64,000 nt of DNA. Origin: Vibrio azureus (lineage in GTDB: Bacteria > Pseudomonadota > Gammaproteobacteria > Enterobacterales > Vibrionaceae). Numbering within the stretch: the stretch's first letter is position 1; the number at the start of each line of letters is the position of its first letter. Under the pieces are notes generated by a model. The model did no database searches. It saw only the letters and a list, made by a program, of their open reading frames with translations, and was not told where the DNA came from. Positions 58,901 to 64,000 of the stretch are shown here, in pieces. The DNA is taken from assembly GCF_002849855.1 (NCBI RefSeq), contig NZ_CP018616.1, positions 2,914,001-2,978,000 on the forward strand, read 5' to 3'. Made by a program: the position numbers and the translations under genes.

Positions 58901-59899
58901 ATGACAACTCCTGCTACACCTTTGAAAAGCTCTCAAGAAAATTTGTTCAAGCAAGCCATTTCCGGCCCAATTGCAAATCTGTGGCACACTCGCCAAGAGG
59001 GCTTTATCAAAGGCGTTGAGAAGAAAAAAATTTACTGGTGCAAGCTTACGCATCCCAAGCATGACAAAGCCGTGTTTATCGTCAATGGCCGAATTGAATC
59101 CGTCTGGAAGTATCAAGAGCTCTTTTATGATTTTTATCGACAAGGCTATGATGTCTATTCCTTTGATCACCGGGGACAAGGTTTATCAGATCGGCTCTTA
59201 AAAAATACTGATGTAGGTCACGTCTACGAGTTTGATGATTATATTAAAGACATGGCATCCGTCATTGAGCATTTTGATTTGTCTGCTTACCAGCATCGGA
59301 CAATGCTCTCACATTCAATGGGAGGTGCCATTGCAACACGTTATTTGCAAACTCACCCCAAACATCTCTTTAATGGATTAATTTTAAGTTCACCAATGTT
59401 TGGCATCCAACTTCCTTGGTACCTGAGCCCTATCGCTCTCCCTGTGTGCCAGATCTTGGCAGCTTGCTCACCACAGGCCAGTTATGCTCCAGGTCAGAAA
59501 GCCTACTATGCAAAGCCTTTCGATGATAATCCATTGAGTCAAAGCTATGAACGCTACCATTGGTTTCGCCAATTATACCAAGATAAACCCGAGTTACAGG
59601 TTGGTGGGCCAAGTAAGCGTTGGGTCTGGCAAGGGCTAATAGCTGCAAAACAATGTATTTTGCTCACCCGCCAACTCACTTTGCCAGTCTTATTACTCCA
59701 AGCCGGTAGCGATCGTATTGTCAGCAATACTGCCCAAAAGAAGTTTATCGACAAACTTAGCAAAACGAACGCTCGCGTCGAATTCGTTTCAATTGCGGGC
59801 TCACAACACGAGGTCCTCTTTGAACAAGATCAATATCGTAATCAGGCGCTCAACAAACTCTTTACTTTTATGCGTAATATTGAGCAAAAAGAAGATTAA
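58901..59899 (+). CDS. pldB: Lysophospholipase L2
   Basis: Alpha/beta hydrolase that removes the remaining acyl chain from lysophospholipids, likely acting at the inner membrane. 332 residues. Nucleophile elbow SHSMGGAIA, oxyanion-side block SFDHRGQGLSDR, and catalytic His in GSQHEVLFE are present. The start is ATG 58901 (MTTPATPLKSSQEN); the 25-codon extension to 58826 lies in the shared promoter with rhtB and overlaps that gene. Confidence 0.94.
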   Translation: MTTPATPLKSSQENLFKQAISGPIANLWHTRQEGFIKGVEKKKIYWCKLTHPKHDKAVFIVNGRIESVWKYQELFYDFYRQGYDVYSFDHRGQGLSDRLLKNTDVGHVYEFDDYIKDMASVIEHFDLSAYQHRTMLSHSMGGAIATRYLQTHPKHLFNGLILSSPMFGIQLPWYLSPIALPVCQILAACSPQASYAPGQKAYYAKPFDDNPLSQSYERYHWFRQLYQDKPELQVGGPSKRWVWQGLIAAKQCILLTRQLTLPVLLLQAGSDRIVSNTAQKKFIDKLSKTNARVEFVSIAGSQHEVLFEQDQYRNQALNKLFTFMRNIEQKED

Positions 59900-60046
59900 A
59901 GAGGAAATATAACATCGGTAATTTATCCTCTTATTCTGGCTCATTTTGCAGTAAGCTTGGGTTTATTTACCATTACTCACGTCATACTAAGTAAAGCGAT
60001 GACCTGCAGTAACTTCAGACAATTTAGCATTATTGATGAGGGCTTC

Positions 60047-60871
60047 ATGAGCACATCGCTACCTTGCAAATCCATCACTAAGATCGTTGCTTCCGATTTA
60101 GACGGCACTTTATTAGCGCCTAACCACAAATTAAATGCCTATTCGAGAGAAACGCTCAGAGCATTACATGACAAAGGATATACCTTTATCTTTGCGACAG
60201 GCCGTCACCATGTTGATGTTGCTAGCATTCGCCACAGTGTTGGTATTCCCGCTTACATGATCACTTCTAATGGCGCACGAGTACACGACCAAAATGATCA
60301 ACTCATTTACAGTCAAAATATTCCTGAAAATCTCATTCAAGGCGTGATCGACACGATCAAAATGGATCCGGAAATACTTATCCACATGTATCAAAATGAT
60401 GCTTGGTTACTCAGTCAAGATGATGAGCAACTGCGTGATTTTCACGAAGCATTTACTTATACGCTATTTGATAAAAACCAAGCGCCACAAGAAGGAATTG
60501 CTAAGATTTTCTTCACTCACCCTGGCGAAGATCATGAACACCTCGTCAAATTTGAAAACAAACTTAAACAACAGTTTGGCCAACAATTAAATATCGCGTT
60601 CTCAACACCATGGTGCTTAGAAGTGATGGCTGCCGATGTATCGAAAGGCAGCGCGTTAAAAGCAATTGCAGAATCGCTCGGTCAAACATTAGAAAACTGC
60701 ATCGCATTCGGTGACGGCATGAATGATGTAGAAATGTTATCGATGGCAGGAAAAGGCTTAGTCATGGCAACCGCCCATGAAAAGGTCTTTAAAGCATTAC
60801 CAAATAATGAGGTGATTGGCAGCAATGCTGATGATGCCGTTGCGCACTACCTAAGTGAACATTTGCTTTAA
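60047..60871 (+). CDS. yigL: HAD-superfamily sugar/pyridoxal phosphatase YigL
   Basis: Cof-type HAD phosphatase; the E. coli homologue dephosphorylates pyridoxal phosphate and sugar phosphates. 274 residues. Catalytic motif I is VASDLDGTLL, motif II near MITSNGARVHD, motif III SKGSALKAIAESLG, and motif IV AFGDGMNDVEML. The start is ATG 60047 (MSTSLPCKSITKIV) behind GAGGG; an upstream in-frame ATG at 59957 gives a non-homologous extension. It follows pldB as in E. coli. Confidence 0.93.
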   Translation: MSTSLPCKSITKIVASDLDGTLLAPNHKLNAYSRETLRALHDKGYTFIFATGRHHVDVASIRHSVGIPAYMITSNGARVHDQNDQLIYSQNIPENLIQGVIDTIKMDPEILIHMYQNDAWLLSQDDEQLRDFHEAFTYTLFDKNQAPQEGIAKIFFTHPGEDHEHLVKFENKLKQQFGQQLNIAFSTPWCLEVMAADVSKGSALKAIAESLGQTLENCIAFGDGMNDVEMLSMAGKGLVMATAHEKVFKALPNNEVIGSNADDAVAHYLSEHLL

Positions 60872-60882
60872 TAGGTAAGTAA

Positions 60883-60913
60883 GGAGCACATTGAGATAGA
60901 CGCTTTGTGCTCC
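60883..60913. terminator. Possible terminator between yigL and the EVE gene
   Basis: An 8-bp stem ggagcaca / tgtgctcc with a 15-nt loop between the converging genes. T-runs are poor, so this is a weak call. Confidence 0.4.
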
Positions 60914-60919
60914 GAAAAA

Positions 60920-61399
60920 TTATACCGAGCGACGCTGACTCGGGAGACATTCTTTACCGAGGATCGCTGTCCACTCTTGATCACTAACAGGCATTATCGA
61001 CAATCGATTGCCTCTTTTAACCAATGGCATCCTCTCTAGTTCTGGCATCGCCTTCATCACTGACAGTGGAATAATACGCGCCGTTTTCCTGACAAACTCA
61101 ATATCAACCATCACCCAACGAGGGTTATCAACGGAGGATTTAGGATCGTAATAATCGCTTTCTGGGTCAAACTGAAAATGATCTGGGTAAGCTTCCTTAA
61201 TGACCTTAGCAATACCCGCAACCCCAACTTGCTTACAAGAGGAGTGGTAAATCAGTACCAGGTCTCCGCATTTGATCTCATCTCTCATCATGTTACGTGC
61301 TTGATAATTACGTACGCCTTCCCAGCAAGAGACATTTTGTACGCGAAGTGTATCAATTGAAAAAGTGTCAGGCTCTGTTTTAAATAACCAGTATGCCAT
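60920..61399 (-). CDS. EVE domain-containing protein
   Basis: A 159-residue single-domain EVE (PUA-like) protein, related to thymocyte nuclear protein 1. Diagnostic pieces are the N-terminal AYWLFKTEPDTFS, CWEGVRNYQARNMMRDEIK, GDLVLIYHSSCKQVGVAGIA and YYDPKS. EVE domains bind modified bases in DNA or RNA, but the target here is unknown. The start is ATG 61399 with AGGA 8 nt upstream; the longer frame to 61504 overlaps the tapT promoter. Confidence 0.93.
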   Translation of the reverse strand: MAYWLFKTEPDTFSIDTLRVQNVSCWEGVRNYQARNMMRDEIKCGDLVLIYHSSCKQVGVAGIAKVIKEAYPDHFQFDPESDYYDPKSSVDNPRWVMVDIEFVRKTARIIPLSVMKAMPELERMPLVKRGNRLSIMPVSDQEWTAILGKECLPSQRRSV

Positions 61400-61509
61400 A
61401 ATATCATTCCTGTAGAGGTCGATTGTGAAAGCAGCAATAGCAAGATGATGTTGAACACCCAAGCTACAGTCAGCCAAAATATAACCCATAAAGTAAAGGA
61501 ACACTCACC

Positions 61510-62127
61510 ATGGCTCAAGCTTGTTCTCAGTGCGGCTTTAAATTCAATTGTTACTGCACTTTGACCCCGGTCTTGAACAGTCAATATTCACTTATTTTGC
61601 TCACTCATCCCAACGAACAAAAGCGAGCAAGCAACACGGGCAAGTTACTCATTCAATGCCAGCTAAATGCCGAGCAAGTGATTTGGGATAGACAAACACC
61701 CCCAGCTTCACTATGGAAAAAATTGACCGACCCGAGTATGTTTCCTGTGTTGCTTTTCCCCACAGAAAACAGCCTTGAACTCCCTCAAGTGATGCAGCAT
61801 AGTGAAGAATCACATCGAGTACCGCTCTTTATCATCCTTGATGCAACGTGGCAAGAAGCCAGAAAAATACTTAATAAAAGCCGCTGGTTAGAGTCCATTC
61901 CGACAATGACATTAAATACTCAAGCGGACTCTCAATATTCTTTACGACGTAATCAACAAACGGGTAATTTATGTACGTTTGAAATCTCTGCTGAATTATT
62001 AAGCCAGTTAGGTGAAGAAAAAAACCATCAACTTATGCAGGATTTTTTCCAACAATATTTGTCTCGATTTCAAGCAGAGAAAAGTGGCCACCCGTTAAAG
62101 GACGTCCCGCCTGATCAACGCCTTTAA
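61510..62127 (+). CDS. tapT: tRNA-uridine aminocarboxypropyltransferase (DTW domain)
   Basis: Makes acp3U at position 47 of certain tRNAs using SAM's aminocarboxypropyl group. 205 residues. The N-terminal CSQCGFKFNCYC holds a Cys cluster typical of the family; THPNEQKRASNTG, the DTW-type motif DATWQEARKIL and YSLRRNQQTGNLCTFE follow in order. AAAGGA precedes the ATG. It is divergent from the EVE gene. Confidence 0.92.
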   Translation: MAQACSQCGFKFNCYCTLTPVLNSQYSLILLTHPNEQKRASNTGKLLIQCQLNAEQVIWDRQTPPASLWKKLTDPSMFPVLLFPTENSLELPQVMQHSEESHRVPLFIILDATWQEARKILNKSRWLESIPTMTLNTQADSQYSLRRNQQTGNLCTFEISAELLSQLGEEKNHQLMQDFFQQYLSRFQAEKSGHPLKDVPPDQRL

Positions 62128-62213
62128 TTCTATTCATTGACGGTAAAACAAACTATTTATCGAAGATAAAAAACGGTTTATCGACTGAAAACAAGTGGTT
62201 TCACGTGAAACTA

Positions 62214-62936
62214 TTAACCTTCGACTAGCCTAGATAAAGAAGCCAGTTGACTTACTTCCATATCAGGTAATAAGCCTCCATGGCATAACGTGCGAATCTG
62301 ACAGCCTGTATTATTGAACCAACAACTCGCAAAGTTAGCCGATATCGCCCCTTTGACATCGGAGATAAGATGATCACCAACATGAAGAATATTATCAGCA
62401 GGCAAAGCCAAGAGTTGTTGTGCTTTTTGAAACATATCTCTGTCTGGTTTTGCCGCCCCATCGGGACCTGCTCGCAGAATATGCTGAAAATAAGGCGTTA
62501 AGCCAATTTTTTTACAGTCAACATTCCCGTTGGTAATCGCAACCAACGGCACCTTTTCTGCTAAGGTCTGCAATAACGCAATATTATCTGGAGCGATGGT
62601 TACTCGATTTCGCCACTCTAGCGCCAGTTCAACAGCTTGTTGCGCGATCTGATTTGCCTGAAGCGATGAGTAGCCTTGAGATAAGAAGACCGCTTGAATC
62701 TGCACGAAACGAAGTAACGTCACATCATGTTTAAGAGCGGGCTTTTCTCGTAAGAGACGGCGCTTGACCACACGCCAATCTTCCGCACTCATCTGCGCGA
62801 CGACCGGATGGTGCTCTTTAAACCAAGCAAGCAGTTCCTGCTCCATTTTTACAATGACGGCAACGTTGTCATACAAAGTGTCATCGAGATCAAACGTGAT
62901 GGCTTTAATCGGTTTAATACTGCGATAAAACTTCAC
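62214..62936 (-). CDS. yigB: HAD phosphatase YigB (5-amino-6-(5-phosphoribitylamino)uracil phosphatase)
   Basis: HAD-IA phosphatase, 240 residues; the E. coli homologue acts in riboflavin synthesis and on FMN. Catalytic motif I is AITFDLDDTLYDN, motif II VAITNGN, motif III KPDRDMFQ and motif IV HVGDHLISDVKGA. It lies 9 bp downstream of xerC, as in the enteric dapF-DUF484-xerC-yigB order. Confidence 0.93.
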   Translation of the reverse strand: MKFYRSIKPIKAITFDLDDTLYDNVAVIVKMEQELLAWFKEHHPVVAQMSAEDWRVVKRRLLREKPALKHDVTLLRFVQIQAVFLSQGYSSLQANQIAQQAVELALEWRNRVTIAPDNIALLQTLAEKVPLVAITNGNVDCKKIGLTPYFQHILRAGPDGAAKPDRDMFQKAQQLLALPADNILHVGDHLISDVKGAISANFASCWFNNTGCQIRTLCHGGLLPDMEVSQLASLSRLVEG

Positions 62937-62945
62937 AACAGGACC

Positions 62946-63881
62946 TCAGCTTTCTTGTTTCTTGCGTGCTCTAGGATGAGCTTGATCGTAGACATCAGCA
63001 AGGTGTTGAAAATCCAAATGAGTATAAATCTGGGTAGTAGAGATATTCTCGTGCCCTAAAAGCTCTTGTACCGCGCGTAAATTTTGGCTCGACTCCAACA
63101 TATGTGTTGCGAAGGAATGGCGTAATTTATGTGGGCTAATATGGCTGGCTACTGACTGCTTCTGACCCCATTCAGCCATACGTTTTTGTACGCTGCGAAC
63201 CGAAATTCGTGTCCCTAATTTAGAGACGAACAAAGCAGCCTCATCAGCCGAAGCAAGCTCATTTCGGACCTTCAGCCACTGTCCCAGCCACTCTGTGGCC
63301 ATCCCGGAAAAAGGAACTTTGCGTTCTTTATCGCCTTTACCAATAACACGCAATTCACCGCTGCGTAGTTTGACATCTCGCACATCGATACTGATCAATT
63401 CGGCAAGCCGTAATCCAGCACCATACATCAGTTCCATCATTGCGCGATCTCGTATCGCCAGAGGGTCATTCTCACTGACCTCAAGCAACTGGTGCATTTC
63501 ATCTACATCCAAGTTTTTAGGCAGTGGGCGTTTTTTTCGAGGTGCAGACACACCTTTCGCGGGGTTTGCAAGTAATTCACCACGTAAAACCAAGAAGTTA
63601 AAAAAGCTACGCAAGGATGATAAGCGCGTCGCCAAACTGCTGGCTTTCATGCCATCACGCATCCCTTTACCAGCAATTTGACGAACCCATCCCGCATCCA
63701 CTTGAGCCCAGTCTTTCACTCCCATATTGGCTAAATGCTGCGCCATTGTCTCAAGCTGCTGCTTGTAATTGCGCTGAGTGTGTAAGCTAAGCTCTTTTTC
63801 GCTACGTAGGTATTCGTAGAAGTGCTCCAACGGCTTTTGCAAACTACTTGGTAAAGGAATGTTCTGTACTGTTGTCGTCAT
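62946..63881 (-). CDS. xerC: Tyrosine recombinase XerC
   Basis: With XerD, resolves chromosome dimers at dif sites. 311 residues. The N-terminal core-binding domain (LEHFYEYLRSEKELSLHTQRN) is followed by the catalytic domain with the RHRH-Y residues: GAGLRLAELIS, HKLRHSFATHML, LGHENISTTQIYTHL with the nucleophilic Tyr. The start ATG 63881 (MTTTVQNIPLPSSL) lies inside the end of the DUF484 gene, a 38-bp overlap that suggests translational coupling. Confidence 0.95.
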   Translation of the reverse strand: MTTTVQNIPLPSSLQKPLEHFYEYLRSEKELSLHTQRNYKQQLETMAQHLANMGVKDWAQVDAGWVRQIAGKGMRDGMKASSLATRLSSLRSFFNFLVLRGELLANPAKGVSAPRKKRPLPKNLDVDEMHQLLEVSENDPLAIRDRAMMELMYGAGLRLAELISIDVRDVKLRSGELRVIGKGDKERKVPFSGMATEWLGQWLKVRNELASADEAALFVSKLGTRISVRSVQKRMAEWGQKQSVASHISPHKLRHSFATHMLESSQNLRAVQELLGHENISTTQIYTHLDFQHLADVYDQAHPRARKKQES

Positions 63882-64000
63882 CTTGATGCCATGCGAGTGT
63901 CTGAACAAGGTGTGTCACTACTAATGATAGATGACGTAAAAACAACGTGTCCATATCAGGTTGAAAATGACCACCATCTTCACTTGCAAATACAAGTAAG
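63844..64000 (-). CDS. DUF484 family protein, partial (N-terminus beyond window)
   Basis: The last 51 codons are visible, from the window edge to TAG at 63844-63846. They encode LLVFASEDGGHFQPDMDTLF then LRHLSLVVTHLVQ, the typical GAF-like C-terminal end of DUF484 proteins that precede xerC. Identification rests on this block and on gene order. Confidence 0.8.
   Translation of the reverse strand, partial: LLVFASEDGGHFQPDMDTLFLRHLSLVVTHLVQTLAWHQDDDNSTEHSFTK

Overview
This is a 64 kb stretch of a gamma-proteobacterial chromosome, almost certainly from the Vibrionaceae (probably Vibrio, main chromosome). Protein sequences are Vibrio-like throughout. Gene order follows Escherichia coli in several blocks: rpoC-rpoB-rplL-rplJ-rplA-rplK-nusG-secE-tufB-4 tRNAs-coaA-birA-murB-rrn-murI-btuB-trmA-yijD-fabR-sthA; dinF-lexA-plsB-ubiA-ubiC; glpG-glpE; rpoH-ftsX-ftsE-ftsY-rsmD; and rhtB-pldB-yigL plus yigB-xerC-DUF484.

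Layout. 1-2483 is the 3'-truncated end of a secreted HExxH metalloprotease. 2.8-16.9 kb is the transcription and translation core on the minus strand: RNA polymerase beta' and beta, L7/L12, L10, L1, L11, NusG, SecE, EF-Tu, then tRNA-Thr, -Gly, -Tyr and -Thr. 17-22 kb holds coaA, birA, murB, a GNAT acetyltransferase and pssA, the last two inserted relative to E. coli. 22.3-28.1 kb is a complete minus-strand rRNA operon (16S, tRNA-Glu, 23S, 5S, tRNA-Asp) with two promoters, boxA sites and RNase III processing stems. 28-38 kb runs from a membrane-anchored RRM protein through murI, riboswitch-controlled btuB, trmA, yijD-fabR, sthA, dinF and a Fur-box methyltransferase. 38-50 kb holds lexA, plsB, ubiCA, a FliL-like protein, glpEG, rpoH, ftsEX, ftsY and rsmD.

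50-58 kb is the most accessory part: small membrane proteins, an extremely A-rich and G-poor spacer, a 26-residue microprotein gene, an acyltransferase, a cystatin-like lipoprotein, a 270-bp inverted-repeat element, and an arsenate-detoxification operon (GAPDH, phosphatase, ArsJ) behind a perfect palindrome. 58-64 kb returns to conserved genes (rhtB, pldB, yigL, EVE protein, tapT, yigB, xerC, partial DUF484).

The points most worth a second look are: a rhomboid protease GlpG whose catalytic histidine is glutamine; the arsenate operon without its regulator gene; the cystatin-like lipoprotein; the monocistronic microprotein gene; the Fur-box methyltransferase lying between lexA and dinF; DnaA boxes around rpoH and glpE; -10 elements embedded in hairpins upstream of rplK and rplJ; and a dispersed palindromic repeat family. 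I saw no CRISPR array, prophage, integron or intact insertion sequence.
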